Shown: positions 9,228-18,346, numbered from the stretch's first letter. The stretch: DNA of 64,000 bases from Streptomyces omiyaensis (GCF_014650895.1 NZ_BMVV01000003.1:62001-126000); one strand, 5' to 3'. The notes: generated by a model not told the origin, from the letters alone. Numbers and translations are program-made.

Positions 9228-10513
9228 GACCGGGAGCGGCCACCGTCGGCACCGTCCACGCCGCCGCCCTCCTCCTCGGCCTCGCCGGCCTCGCCGACAC
9301 CCTCTGGCACGGGATCGCTCAGCCCGGGAACGCCCTCGCCTTCGGCACCCTCATCGCCCTCGGCGAGCTGGCCCGCCCGGGCGCCCACCCGGAGGCGGGG
9401 ACCTCCCCCGCGCCCGCCGGACCGCGGGGGAGCGCACCGGCCCCGCTCGCCGCCGCCGGAGCCCTCGCGTACGCCCTGCTCGGCGACGCCGCCGGAGCCG
9501 CCACCACCCACGGCGTCCTCCAGATCGTCGCCGTCGTCTGCGCCGGCGGGCTCGCCGGGATCGTGCCCCACATCGCCCGGGGCCGCGGCCCCGACCTCGA
9601 CCAGCTCGCCCGCCAGGTCCTCACCGTCGGCTTCGCCGCGCTCTGCTTCCAGCCGCTCTACAACTCCGGCGCCGTCACCGGGCACCTGGGCACCGGCGCC
9701 GCCCACACCCTCTTCCTCCTCCTCGTCCTCGGCCTGACCGGCCTCTGTGACGCCGTCCTCGCCGCCCTGCTGCTCCGCGCCCGCACCGCGTACCCGTACG
9801 GCCCCCTCCTCCGCGACGAGCTGCGCGCCCTCCTCGGCATCGGCTCCGCCGTCTGCGCCACCGGCGTCGTCATGGCCCTCGGCGTCTCCGCCGCCGGGCT
9901 CTGGGCGCTCCCCGTCCTCGCCGTGCCGCTGCTGCTCACCCAGGTCTCCCACCGGCGGTACGCGGCCGTCCGGACCGTCAACCGGCAGACCATCGCCTCC
10001 CTCGCCCGGGCGACCGAGATCGCCGGCTGCACCCCGCCGGGCCACGCCCGCCGGGTCGCCGCCCTCTCCACCGCCGTCGGCCGCGAGCTGGGCCTGGGCG
10101 GCGCCGAGCTGACCCTCCTGGAGTACGCCGCCCTCATGCACGACATCGGACAGCTCTCCCTCGTCGACCCCGTACCCGGCGGCGCCACCGCCCGCCTCCC
10201 CGCCGAGGAGCAGCGCCGGATCGCCCTCCTCGGCGGCGAGGTGGTCCGGATGACCGGCGTCCCCCCGGCCGTCGCCCGGATCGTCGAGCGGCAGGCCGAC
10301 CCGTACCGCGAGCAGCCGAGGGCCGCCCGGATCGTCCGCGCCGTGAACGCCTACGACGACCTCGCCGGGGAGGACGCCGCCGCGGCCCTGGACGCCCTGG
10401 AGCTGCTCCGGCTCGGCACCGCCCGCGACTACCACCCGGAGGTCGTCGCCTGTCTGGCCAGGGTCCTGGCCCGCGGCGGGGCCCCGGGGGTGACCTCCGT
10501 CCCCACGGGGTAA
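9224..10513 (+). CDS. Membrane HD-domain protein with degenerate GYP motif
   Basis: This 429-residue paralogue of the preceding protein starts with GTG at 9224 inside the upstream stop codon. The first 250 residues hold about seven hydrophobic segments. The HD domain follows at about residues 255-400. The metal-binding HD is kept in YAALMHDIGQLSLVDP, but the place of the HHE-DG-GYP block reads IVERQADPYREQPRAAR, so the GYP half is lost. It may be an inactive or regulatory partner of the first HD-GYP protein. A changed substrate is also possible. Confidence 0.8.
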   Translation: MRPGAATVGTVHAAALLLGLAGLADTLWHGIAQPGNALAFGTLIALGELARPGAHPEAGTSPAPAGPRGSAPAPLAAAGALAYALLGDAAGAATTHGVLQIVAVVCAGGLAGIVPHIARGRGPDLDQLARQVLTVGFAALCFQPLYNSGAVTGHLGTGAAHTLFLLLVLGLTGLCDAVLAALLLRARTAYPYGPLLRDELRALLGIGSAVCATGVVMALGVSAAGLWALPVLAVPLLLTQVSHRRYAAVRTVNRQTIASLARATEIAGCTPPGHARRVAALSTAVGRELGLGGAELTLLEYAALMHDIGQLSLVDPVPGGATARLPAEEQRRIALLGGEVVRMTGVPPAVARIVERQADPYREQPRAARIVRAVNAYDDLAGEDAAAALDALELLRLGTARDYHPEVVACLARVLARGGAPGVTSVPTG

Positions 10514-10593
10514 CCCATGGGTAATGAGCGCGCGTCCGACCCGGCATGGTTGGATGCGAACAAGAGGGTGAAGCGACCGGGCAGGCGGGAATC

Positions 10594-11574
10594 GTGAGGA
10601 TCTTCGGGAAGGTACGGCATCGGCCCTCCGCCTCGTGGCGGCAGGCCACCGACCGCGCGTTCACGCTGATCGGCGACGGACGGTACGAGGACGCGGGAGC
10701 GCTGCTCACCCGGGCGGCCGATCTGGAGCCCTGGCTCTCCGAGTCCTGGTTCAACCTGGCGCTGCTCCACAAGTTCCGGCACGACTGGGAGCAGGCGCGC
10801 GCCGCGGGACTGCGGGCCGTCGCCCTGCTCGACAAGGAGACCGGCGCCCCCGACTGGTGGAACGTGGGCATCGCCGCCACCGCCCTCCAGGACTGGCCGC
10901 TGGCCCGCCGTGCCTGGCAGGCGTACGGCCTGAAGGTCCCCGGCGCCTCCTCCGCCACCGGCGAGCCCGTCGGCATGGAGCTCGGCAGCGCCGCCGTGCG
11001 GCTCTCGCCGGAGGGCGAGGCCGAGGTGGTGTGGGGCCGCCGGCTCGACCCGGCCCGGATCGAGGTGCTCTCCATCCCGCTGCCGTCCTCCGGCCGCCGC
11101 TGGGGCGAGGTCGTCCTCCACGACGGCGTGCCGAACGGCGAGCGCACCACCAGCGCCGGCCCCTCCTACCCGGTCTTCGACGAGATCGAGCTGTGGGCGC
11201 CCTCCCCGGTGCCCACCTGGGTCGTCCTCCTGGAGGCCGCTACCGAGGCCGACCGGGACGCCCTGGAGCTGCTCGCCGCCGAGGCGGGCTTCGCCGCCGA
11301 GGACTGGTCCTCCTCGGTACGGCTCCTCTGCCGGGCCTGTTCGGAGTCGACCATGCCCAGCGCCGAGGGCGAGGGCGACCACGTCGACCCGCACGACCAC
11401 AGCGAGCCCGGCCACCCCGGACCGCTCGGCCACCGCTCGCCCGGCGAGCTGTGGGTGCCCGAGCGCGAGTGCGGGATCGCCGCGCCGGCGGACCTGGTGC
11501 GGGGGCTCCTCGACGGCTGGGTCGCCGACAGCCCGGACAGCCGTGAGTGGCGCGATCTCGAAGAGGTCTGCTGA
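10594..11574 (+). CDS. Tetratricopeptide-repeat protein, conserved in Streptomyces
   Basis: The 326-residue predicted cytoplasmic protein has two or three TPR-like helical pairs in its first 120 residues (AFTLIGDGRYEDAGALLTRA, SWFNLALLHKFRHDWEQA, WNVGIAATALQDWPLARRAW). A C-terminal domain with a possible metal site follows (Cys-x2-Cys in LLCRACSES and a His/Asp-rich stretch HVDPHDHSEPGH). The GTG at 10594, behind GGCGGGA, was preferred to an ATG at 10546 that lacks a ribosome-binding site. The function is unknown; TPR regions mediate protein contacts. It lies upstream of def. Confidence 0.72.
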   Translation: MRIFGKVRHRPSASWRQATDRAFTLIGDGRYEDAGALLTRAADLEPWLSESWFNLALLHKFRHDWEQARAAGLRAVALLDKETGAPDWWNVGIAATALQDWPLARRAWQAYGLKVPGASSATGEPVGMELGSAAVRLSPEGEAEVVWGRRLDPARIEVLSIPLPSSGRRWGEVVLHDGVPNGERTTSAGPSYPVFDEIELWAPSPVPTWVVLLEAATEADRDALELLAAEAGFAAEDWSSSVRLLCRACSESTMPSAEGEGDHVDPHDHSEPGHPGPLGHRSPGELWVPERECGIAAPADLVRGLLDGWVADSPDSREWRDLEEVC

Positions 11575-11640
11575 GGCCCCGCCCCGGGGCCCGTAGGCTG
11601 TCCCCGACGGAATCGGGTTTTCAGGAAGGCGCGGCGGCAC

Positions 11641-12291
11641 ATGGCGCAGCAGGAGACGGGCGAGCAGATCTTCACGGGCTACGCCCTGGACGACGACGGC
11701 TACATCGTGGACACGGAGGAGTGCGAGGAGCGCGAGCTCGCCCACCGAGAGCGGGGCACCTCCCGCCCGATCACGGTCGTCGGCAATCCGGTGCTGCACC
11801 ACGAGTGCAAGGACGTCACCGAGTTCGGGCCGGAGCTCGCGGCCCTGGTCGACGACATGTTCGCCAGCCAGAGGACGGCGGAGGGCGTCGGCCTCGCCGC
11901 CAACCAGATCGGCGTCGGCCTCAAGGTCTTCGTCTACGACTGCCCCGACGACGAGGGCGTCCGCCACACCGGCCACGTGGTCAACCCGGTGCTCCAGGAG
12001 CTCCCGGCCGACCGCCGCCACCTCGACGACTCCAACGAGGGCTGCCTGTCGGTCCCCACCGCCTACGCCGCGCTGGCCCGCCCGGACTTCGCCGAGGTCC
12101 ACGGCCAGGACCTCCTCGGCAACCCCATCAAGGTCCGCGGCACGGGCTACTTCGCCCGCGCGCTCCAGCACGAGACGGACCACCTGTACGGCTTCCTGTA
12201 CATCGACAAGCTCTCCAAGCGCGACCGCAAGGACGCCCTGCGCCAGATGGACGAGGGCACCCCGCGCTACCCGGTCGTCGCCAACGACTGA
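11641..12291 (+). CDS. def: Peptide deformylase
   Basis: Peptide deformylase removes the N-formyl group from nascent proteins. All three family motifs are present in this 216-residue protein: [11 protein letters not shown] (about residue 82), EGCLSVPT (about 132), and the metal-binding [16 protein letters not shown] (about 178), where His-Glu-x3-His binds the metal. An extra 40-residue acidic N-terminal segment precedes the domain, as in many actinobacterial deformylases. A strong terminator follows 11 bases after the stop. Confidence 0.95.
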   Translation: MAQQETGEQIFTGYALDDDGYIVDTEECEERELAHRERGTSRPITVVGNPVLHHECKDVTEFGPELAALVDDMFASQRTAEGVGLAANQIGVGLKVFVYDCPDDEGVRHTGHVVNPVLQELPADRRHLDDSNEGCLSVPTAYAALARPDFAEVHGQDLLGNPIKVRGTGYFARALQHETDHLYGFLYIDKLSKRDRKDALRQMDEGTPRYPVVAND

Positions 12292-12302
12292 CCTCCGCGC
12301 CC

Positions 12303-12346
12303 ACGCCGAAGGGCCCCGCACCGTGTGGTGCGGGGCCCTTCGGCGT
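12303..12346. terminator. Bidirectional terminator between def and nrdB
   Basis: A perfect 20-bp inverted repeat (12303-12322 with 12327-12346) closes a 4-base GTGT loop. It lies between two converging genes, 11 bases after the def stop and about 100 bases after the nrdB stop, so it can serve both. No T-run is present, as is usual in Streptomyces. Confidence 0.9.
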
Positions 12347-12450
12347 ACGTCCTGCGGCCGGCCCATGCCGTCGCCGAGGACGGTGACGGACTACAAGATC
12401 AACTCCAGGTCAGTCCCCGCACCCCCGGCCGAAACCTCCGCATCCGGAGG

Positions 12451-13467
12451 TCAGAAGTCCTCGTCCAGGTCGACCGTTCCCTCGACCGCCACCTGGTAGG
12501 CGGAGGGGCGGCGCTCGAAGAAGTTGGTCAGTTCCTGGACGCCCTGGAGCTCCATGAAGGCGAAGGGGTTCTCGGAGCCGAAGACCGGCGGGAAGCCGAG
12601 GCGGACCAGACGCTGGTCGGCGACGCACTGGAGGTACTCGCGCATCGACTCGGTGTTCATGCCGGGCAGCCCGTCGCCGCACAGGTCGCGGCCGAACTGG
12701 AGCTCCGCCTCGACGGCCTCCCGCAGCATGTCCGTGACCTGCTGCTGGAGCGCGGCGTCGAAGAGCTCCGGCTCCTCCTTGCGGACCGTGTCCACGACCT
12801 CGAAGGCGAAGTTCATGTGCATGGTCTCGTCGCGGAAGACCCAGTTGGTGCCGGTCGCCAGGCCGTGCAGCAGGCCGCGGGAGCGGAACCAGTACACGTA
12901 GGCGAAGGCCCCGTAGAAGAACAGGCCCTCGATGCAGGCGGCGAAGCAGATCAGGTTCAGCAGGAAGCGGCGGCGGTCGGCCGCCGTCTCCAGCCGGTCG
13001 ATCTTCTCGACCGAGTCCATCCAGCGGAAGCAGAACTGCGCCTTCTCGCGGATGGAGGGGATGTTCTCGACCGCCGCGAAGGCCGCCGCCCGGTCGTCCG
13101 GGTCGGGCAGGTAGGTGTCCAGGAGGGTCAGGTAGAACTGGACGTGCACCGCCTCCTCGAAGAGCTGACGGCTCAGGTAGAGCCGCGCCTCGGGGGAGTT
13201 GATGTGCTTGTAGAGCGTCAGGACCAGGTTGTTCGCCACGATCGAGTCGCCCGTCGCGAAGAACGCGACCAGCCGGCCGATCATGTGCTGCTCGCCCGGG
13301 GTGAGCTTGGCGAGGTCGGCGACGTCCGAGTGGAGGTCGACCTCCTCCACCGTCCAGGTGTTCTTGATGGCGTCCCGGTAGCGCTCGTAGAAGTCCGGGT
13401 AGCGCATCGGACGCAGGGTCAGTTCGAAGCCCGGGTCGAGCAGGTTCTTGTTCTCGGTGGTGCTCAC
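12451..13467 (-). CDS. nrdB: Class Ia ribonucleotide reductase, beta (radical) subunit
   Basis: The beta subunit houses the diiron-tyrosyl radical. In this 338-residue protein the first ligand cluster and radical tyrosine appear as Glu-x2-His-x3-Tyr in LFEEAVHVQFYLTL near residue 110. The second cluster appears as CIEGLFFYG and RDETMHMNFAFE (Glu-x2-His). The start is GTG at 13467, overlapping the nrdA stop (GTGA), so subunit synthesis is coupled. The conserved C-terminal tail used to bind the alpha subunit ends VDLDEDF. No third gene of the nrdABS type was seen downstream; the unit ends before the def terminator. Confidence 0.94.
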   Translation of the reverse strand: MSTTENKNLLDPGFELTLRPMRYPDFYERYRDAIKNTWTVEEVDLHSDVADLAKLTPGEQHMIGRLVAFFATGDSIVANNLVLTLYKHINSPEARLYLSRQLFEEAVHVQFYLTLLDTYLPDPDDRAAAFAAVENIPSIREKAQFCFRWMDSVEKIDRLETAADRRRFLLNLICFAACIEGLFFYGAFAYVYWFRSRGLLHGLATGTNWVFRDETMHMNFAFEVVDTVRKEEPELFDAALQQQVTDMLREAVEAELQFGRDLCGDGLPGMNTESMREYLQCVADQRLVRLGFPPVFGSENPFAFMELQGVQELTNFFERRPSAYQVAVEGTVDLDEDF

Positions 13468-15827
13468 TGGCAGGCCTCGCAGGACTCGGGGTTTTCGAGG
13501 GAGCAGGCGACCGCGTCGGGGTCGGCGGCCTGCTGGACGGGGATCGGGGCGGACGCCTGGGCCGCGCGGGCGATCCGGGTCGCCGGGCGCGAGCGCAGGT
13601 AGTACGTCGTCTTCAGGCCGCGCTTCCAGGCGTACGCGTACATCGACGACAGCTTGCCGATGGTCGGCGTCTCCAGGAACAGGTTCAGGGACTGCGACTG
13701 GTCGAGGAAGGGGGTGCGGTCCGCCGCCATGTCGATCAGGCCGCGCTGCGGGATCTCCCACGCCGTGCGGTACAGGTCGCGGACCTCGGCCGGCACCCAG
13801 GTGAAGTCCTGCACCGAGCCGTTGGACTCGCGCAGCGCCTCCCGGGTCTGCGCGTCCCACACGCCGAGCTCCTTCAGCTCGGCCACCAGGTACGAGTTGA
13901 CCTGGAGGAACTCGCCGGAGAGCGTCTCGCGCTTGAAGAGGTTGGAGACCTGCGGCTCGATGCACTCGTACACACCGGCGATCGAGGCGATCGTCGCGGT
14001 CGGCGCGATGGCGAGGAGCAGGCTGTTGCGCATGCCGACGGCGGCGATCCGCTCGCGCAGGGCCGCCCAGCGCTCCGGCCAGTTCAGCTCGACGTCGTAG
14101 TGGTCGGGGTGGAGGACGCCCCGGGCGGTGCGGGTCCGCTCCCACGCCGGCAGCGGTCCGCTGCGCTCGGCGAGGTCGGCGGAGGCCTCGTAGGCGGCGA
14201 GCATGATCCGCTCGGCGATCCGGGTGGACAGGGCGCGCGCCTCGGCGGAGTCGAAGGGCAGCCGCAGCTTGAAGAAGACGTCCTGGAGGCCCATCGCGCC
14301 CAGGCCGACCGGGCGCCAGCGGGCGTTGGAGTTCCCGGCCTGCTCGGTCGGGTAGAAGTTGATGTCCACGACCCGGTCGAGGAAGGTCACGGCGGTGCGG
14401 ACGGTCTCGTCCAGGCGGTCCCAGTCGAGGTCCGAACCGGTCACGAACGCGCCGAGGTTGACCGAGCCGAGGTTGCAGACGGCCGTCTCGCCGTCGTCGG
14501 TGACCTCGATGATCTCGGTGCAGAGGTTCGAGGAGTGGACGACGGAGCCGGGCTCGGCGGTCTGGTTCGCGGTCCGGTTGGAGGCGTCCTTGAAGGTCAT
14601 CCAGCCGTTGCCGGTCTGGGCCAGCGTCCGCATCATCCGGCCGTACAGGTCGCGGGCCGGCATCGTGCGGCGGGCCAGGCCCTTCGCCTCGGCGGCGCGG
14701 TAGGCGGCGTCGAACTCCTCGCCCCACAGGTCGACCAGCCCGGGCACGTCGGCGGGGGAGAAGAGCGACCACTCGGCGTCGGCGTTCACCCGGCGCATGA
14801 ACTCGTCCGGGATCCAGTGGGCGAGGTTCAGGTTGTGGGTGCGGCGGGCGTCCTCGCCGGTGTTGTCGCGGAGCTCCAGGAACTCCTCGATGTCCGCGTG
14901 CCAGGTCTCCAGGTAGACCGCGGCGGCGCCCTTGCGGCGACCGCCCTGGTTCACGGCGGCGACCGAGGCGTCCAGCGTCTTCAGGAAGGGCACGATGCCG
15001 TTGGAGTGCCCGTTGGTGCCGCGGATCAGCGAACCGCGCGAGCGGATCCGCGAGTAGGACAGGCCGATGCCGCCCGCGTGCTTCGACAGGCGCGCCACCT
15101 GGTGGTAGCGGTCGTAGATCGAGTCCAGCTCGTCCAGCGGGGAGTCCAGCAGGTAGCAGGAGGACATCTGCGGGTGGCGGGTGCCGGAGTTGAAGAGCGT
15201 GGGGGAGGAGGGCAGGTAGTCGAGCCGGCTCATCAGCCCGTACAGCGCCGCCACCTCGTCCAGCGCGCGGACCGAGTCGTCCTCGGCCAGACCGGACGCC
15301 ACCCGGAGCATGAAGTGCTGCGGGGTCTCGATCACCTTGCGGGTGATCGGGTGGCGCAGCAGGTAGCGCGAGTAGAGGGTCCGCAGGCCGAAGTAGCCGA
15401 AGCGGTCGTCGGCGGCGGGGTCGACCAGGGCGTCCAGGCGGTCCGCGTGCAGGGCGACGAAGGCGGCGGTGCGGTCGGCGATCAGGCCCTCGCGGTGCCC
15501 GGTGGCGACCGAGGCGGAGAAGCGGACCGCGCCCTGCGAGGCCGCCTCCTCGGCGATGGTGAGGGTGAGCAGACGGGCGGCGAGGCGGGAGTAGGCGGGG
15601 TCCTCGGAGATGAGTCCGGCGGCGGCCTCGGTGGCCAGTTCGCGCAGCTCCGCCTCGTCCGAACCGGCGTGCCGGCCGCGCAGCGCGGCGGCGGCGACCC
15701 GGCCGGGGTCGGTGTCGGTGAGGTCGGCGGTGAGGTCGGTCAGGGTCCGCAGCAGTACGGTCCCGGGGCCGTCGCTCTCGATCGCGGCGGCCTCGGCGGC
15801 TGACGGACCCGCAGGCGCGATGGTCAC
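13464..15827 (-). CDS. nrdA: Class Ia ribonucleotide reductase, alpha (catalytic) subunit
   Basis: The alpha subunit reduces ribonucleotides to deoxyribonucleotides. The catalytic-site block SSNLCTEIIEV and the upstream Cys in TAVCNLGSVNLGAF are present, and the C-terminus ends with the redox pair ESCEACQ. The start GTG at 15827 (VTIAPAGPSAAE), preceded by GGAGAG, gives 787 residues; the longer open frame upstream is the riboswitch leader read by chance. An ATP-cone-like allosteric N-terminus is not obvious. The gene follows an adenosylcobalamin riboswitch, which ties its expression to the B12 supply needed by the class II enzyme that Streptomyces also carry. Confidence 0.95.
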   Translation of the reverse strand: MTIAPAGPSAAEAAAIESDGPGTVLLRTLTDLTADLTDTDPGRVAAAALRGRHAGSDEAELRELATEAAAGLISEDPAYSRLAARLLTLTIAEEAASQGAVRFSASVATGHREGLIADRTAAFVALHADRLDALVDPAADDRFGYFGLRTLYSRYLLRHPITRKVIETPQHFMLRVASGLAEDDSVRALDEVAALYGLMSRLDYLPSSPTLFNSGTRHPQMSSCYLLDSPLDELDSIYDRYHQVARLSKHAGGIGLSYSRIRSRGSLIRGTNGHSNGIVPFLKTLDASVAAVNQGGRRKGAAAVYLETWHADIEEFLELRDNTGEDARRTHNLNLAHWIPDEFMRRVNADAEWSLFSPADVPGLVDLWGEEFDAAYRAAEAKGLARRTMPARDLYGRMMRTLAQTGNGWMTFKDASNRTANQTAEPGSVVHSSNLCTEIIEVTDDGETAVCNLGSVNLGAFVTGSDLDWDRLDETVRTAVTFLDRVVDINFYPTEQAGNSNARWRPVGLGAMGLQDVFFKLRLPFDSAEARALSTRIAERIMLAAYEASADLAERSGPLPAWERTRTARGVLHPDHYDVELNWPERWAALRERIAAVGMRNSLLLAIAPTATIASIAGVYECIEPQVSNLFKRETLSGEFLQVNSYLVAELKELGVWDAQTREALRESNGSVQDFTWVPAEVRDLYRTAWEIPQRGLIDMAADRTPFLDQSQSLNLFLETPTIGKLSSMYAYAWKRGLKTTYYLRSRPATRIARAAQASAPIPVQQAADPDAVACSLENPESCEACQ

Positions 15828-15964
15828 GTGGGGGCTCTCCCTCGCTCGGCCCGGGGCCACGGCGGGGGGAGGGGCGGGACGGGCATCCGTACGCGCGGAT
15901 GCGCCCGCGTCCACCGGCCCATTCCGCGAGGCCCGGACGTCGTCGGCACCCGGAACGGACGGAC

Positions 15965-16075
15965 CGGGCGCACTGCCGGCAGGTGCTCGGACTGACTTCG
16001 TGGACAGAGGCGCACGAAGCACACCGTTGCGGGACAGTTCCGGATTCGCACCGGATTCCCCTGCGGCGACAGCGA
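15965..16075 (-). promoter_or_regulatory. Adenosylcobalamin (B12) riboswitch leader of nrdAB
   Basis: On the minus strand the conserved cobalamin-riboswitch core is read in order. It runs GGGGAATCCGGTGCGAATCC (from 16061), CTGTCCCGCAACGGTG (16037-16022), and AGTCCGAGCACCTGCC (15993 down), the 3' core element. The aptamer ends about 140 bases before the nrdA GTG. A hairpin, CATCCG...CGGATG with flanking GGG/CCC (15881-15905), lies in the expression-platform position. B12 repression of the class Ia nrdABS operon by such a riboswitch is established in Streptomyces. Here coenzyme B12 should switch off nrdAB, leaving class II RNR to supply dNTPs. Confidence 0.93.
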
Positions 16076-16085
16076 GGACGAGCAT

Positions 16086-16123
16086 ACATGTGGGGGGCGC
16101 CGATCTCGGCACCCCCCACATGT
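16086..16123 (-). terminator. Terminator after the GNAT gene, just upstream of the nrd riboswitch
   Basis: A 16-bp stem (16086-16101 with 16108-16123) with a 6-base loop begins 14 bases after the GNAT stop. Its one non-Watson-Crick position is C-A as plus-strand RNA but a G-U wobble as minus-strand RNA, so it fits minus-strand transcription. It leaves only about 20 bases for a separate nrd promoter before the aptamer. TATGCT lies in that gap (minus strand, about 16080-16085). Confidence 0.85.
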
Positions 16124-16136
16124 TGTGTCCCGTCGC

Positions 16137-16640
16137 TCAGATCTCCAGGGAGAAGGCGAGCAGCGGCGACAGGCCCGGTACCGGGCTCCAGTCCCGCTCG
16201 GGCAACCGGGTGAAGCCCAGGCGCTCGTAGATCCGGTGCGCGGACGCCATCCGGTCCTGGGTGGACAGCACCAGCCGCGCGCACCCGTCGAGGGAGTGCG
16301 CCCGCTCGACGCAGGCCCGGACGAGCGCCTCCCCGACGCCCCGGCCGCGCGCCGCGCGCGCCACGGCCAGCAGCCGGAACTCGGCCTCGCCGGGGACCGC
16401 GATGTCCGCCCACTCGCCGCCGCCGGGGGTGAAGGTCACGCCGCCGAGCAGCGCCCCCGAGGCGTCCACGGCGACCAGCACCTCCGCCTCGGCGACCCGC
16501 CGGGTCACGTCCTTCATCACCGGCAGGTAGGCGTCGTCCTCGCCGAAGGTGAGGTGTCCGTCGTCGAGGTAGGCGCGCGCGGTGATCTCGCCCAGCTCCT
16601 CGTGCTCCTCGGGCCGTACGGCCCTGATCGTGAAGTCCAT
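16137..16640 (-). CDS. GNAT-family N-acetyltransferase
   Basis: This 167-residue single-domain GNAT protein shows the acetyl-CoA-binding motif A in EFRLLAVARAARGRGVGEAL (about residue 90) and motif B in AHRIYERLGFTRLPERDW. The ATG at 16640 (MDFTIRAVRPEEHEEL) starts directly at the first beta strand; the upstream ATG in the same frame adds only eight unconserved residues. The substrate is unknown. The gene is flanked by terminators on both sides and is probably monocistronic. Confidence 0.88.
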   Translation of the reverse strand: MDFTIRAVRPEEHEELGEITARAYLDDGHLTFGEDDAYLPVMKDVTRRVAEAEVLVAVDASGALLGGVTFTPGGGEWADIAVPGEAEFRLLAVARAARGRGVGEALVRACVERAHSLDGCARLVLSTQDRMASAHRIYERLGFTRLPERDWSPVPGLSPLLAFSLEI

Positions 16641-16665
16641 GCCGGAAGTCTGCCGGGCGGGCACG

Positions 16666-16702
16666 GCGAAGGCCCGGGGTTTTCTCCGCCCCGGGCCCTC
16701 GC
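16666..16702 (-). terminator. Terminator after the mctP-like operon
   Basis: A 14-bp stem (16666-16679 with 16689-16702) lies 19 bases after the permease stop. Its single mismatch is an A-C on plus-strand RNA but a U-G wobble on minus-strand RNA, supporting use by the leftward permease transcript. Confidence 0.82.
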
Positions 16703-16720
16703 GTCGTACGGACGTGCCGG

Positions 16721-18346
16721 TCAGTGGGTGGAGGCGCCGAGCTTCGGGAGCTCGGTGTCGACCCCGCGGTCGCCGGCGTCGGCCGTGTAGTCCGACGGGG
16801 AGGTCTCGTCGACGCCCTCGGGGGCCTTCAGGGCCTTGAGGACGAAGGTGAGGACCACCGTGACGACGACGTTGAGGACGAAGGCGGTGAGGCCGATGTA
16901 GCCGATCTCACCGATGCCCGGGATCTCCGCCGAGGAGCCGCCGAAGTGCTTCTGGGTCGGGCTGGCGACGCCGTACGCGGCGGCGGTGCCGTAGACCATG
17001 CCGACGGCCCAGCCGGCGAGCAGCGCCCAGCGGTGGAACCAGCGGGTGAAGAGACCGCCGACCAGGGCCGGGAAGGTCTGCAGGATCCAGATGCCGCCGA
17101 GCAGCTGGAAGTTGATCGCGACGGTCTTGTCCATGGTGAGGACGAAGGCGAGCGCGCCGACCTTGACCAGCAGCGAGACCAGCTTGGAGACCTTGGTCTC
17201 CTGCTCCGGGGTGGCGTCCTTCTTGATGAAGTCCTTGTAGATGTTGCGGGTGAAGAGGTTGGCCGCGGCGATCGACATGATCGCGGCGGGGACGAGCGCG
17301 CCGATGCCGATCGCGGCGAACGCGACGCCCGCGAACCAGTCCGGGAACATGTTCTCGAAGAGCTGCGGGATGGCGAGCTGGCCGTTGGCCACCTTGACCC
17401 CCGCGGCGATGGCCATGAAGCCGAGCAGCGCGAGCAGGCCGAGCATCAGCGAGTAGAGCGGCAGGATCGTGGTGTTGCGGCGGATGACCTCGCGGCTCCG
17501 GGACGAGAGCGTCGCCGTGATCGAGTGCGGGTACATGAAGAGCGCCAGCGCCGAGCCGAGCGCGAGCGTGGCGTAGGTCCACTGGCCGGCCTCGCCGGGC
17601 ACCAGGGCGCCGCGCGGTTTCTCGGTCGCCGGGTTGACCGTCGCGTAGGCCTCGCCGGCCTTGGCGAAGATCTCGTCGAAGCCGCCGAGCTTGATCGGGA
17701 TGTAGATGATCGCCACCGCGATGACGACGTAGATCAGGGTGTCCTTGACGAAGGCGATGAGCGCCGGGGCGCGCAGGCCCGAGGAGTACGTGTACGCCGC
17801 GAGGACGCCGAAGGCGATGAGCAGCGGCAGGTCCTTGATGAACCAGTGGGTGTCCTCGCCGCCGCCGACGCCCATCACGTCCAGGACGGCCTGGATGCCG
17901 ACGAGCTGGAGCGCGATGTACGGCATGGTGGCGAGGATGCCGGTGAGCGCGACCGCCAGCGACAGGCCCTTGGAGCCGAAGCGGCCGCGGACGAAGTCCG
18001 AGGTGGTCACGTAGCCGTGCTTGTGCGAGACCGACCAGAGCCGCGGCAGGAAGGTGAAGATCAGGGGGTACACCAGGATCGTGTACGGCACGGCGAAGAA
18101 GCCCGCCGCGCCCGCCGCGTAGATGGCCGCCGGGACGGCGACGAAGGTGTACGCGGTGTACAGGTCGCCGCCGAGCAGGAACCAGGTGACCCAGGTGCCG
18201 AACGACCGGCCGCCCAGGCCCCATTCGTCGAGGCTGTTCTCGTTCTCGGCCTTGCGCCACTTGGAGGCGAGGAAGCCCATGACCGTGACGGCCAGGAAGA
18301 AGAAGATGAAGACGGCGAGCGCCACGCCGTTGACGCCGTCCTTCAT
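16721..18346 (-). CDS. mctP: Sodium:solute symporter family permease, MctP-like monocarboxylate transporter
   Basis: This 541-residue integral membrane protein of the SSS family has about 13 hydrophobic segments. It begins MKDGVNGVALAVFIFFFLAVTV and has the family segment GLGGRSFGTWVTWFLLGGDLYTAYTFVAVP near residue 45 (seen as overlapping parts). It most resembles MctP-type permeases that import lactate, pyruvate and similar monocarboxylates; substrate assignment is inference from family resemblance. The start overlaps the stop of the upstream DUF3311 gene (ATGA), the usual small partner of these permeases. Confidence 0.85.
   Translation of the reverse strand: MKDGVNGVALAVFIFFFLAVTVMGFLASKWRKAENENSLDEWGLGGRSFGTWVTWFLLGGDLYTAYTFVAVPAAIYAAGAAGFFAVPYTILVYPLIFTFLPRLWSVSHKHGYVTTSDFVRGRFGSKGLSLAVALTGILATMPYIALQLVGIQAVLDVMGVGGGEDTHWFIKDLPLLIAFGVLAAYTYSSGLRAPALIAFVKDTLIYVVIAVAIIYIPIKLGGFDEIFAKAGEAYATVNPATEKPRGALVPGEAGQWTYATLALGSALALFMYPHSITATLSSRSREVIRRNTTILPLYSLMLGLLALLGFMAIAAGVKVANGQLAIPQLFENMFPDWFAGVAFAAIGIGALVPAAIMSIAAANLFTRNIYKDFIKKDATPEQETKVSKLVSLLVKVGALAFVLTMDKTVAINFQLLGGIWILQTFPALVGGLFTRWFHRWALLAGWAVGMVYGTAAAYGVASPTQKHFGGSSAEIPGIGEIGYIGLTAFVLNVVVTVVLTFVLKALKAPEGVDETSPSDYTADAGDRGVDTELPKLGASTH

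Noticed and set aside
11590..11640. A sigma-R promoter ahead of def
   Set aside because: GGAAT occurs at the right distance from the start codon, but no GTT follows at an 18-19 base spacing.
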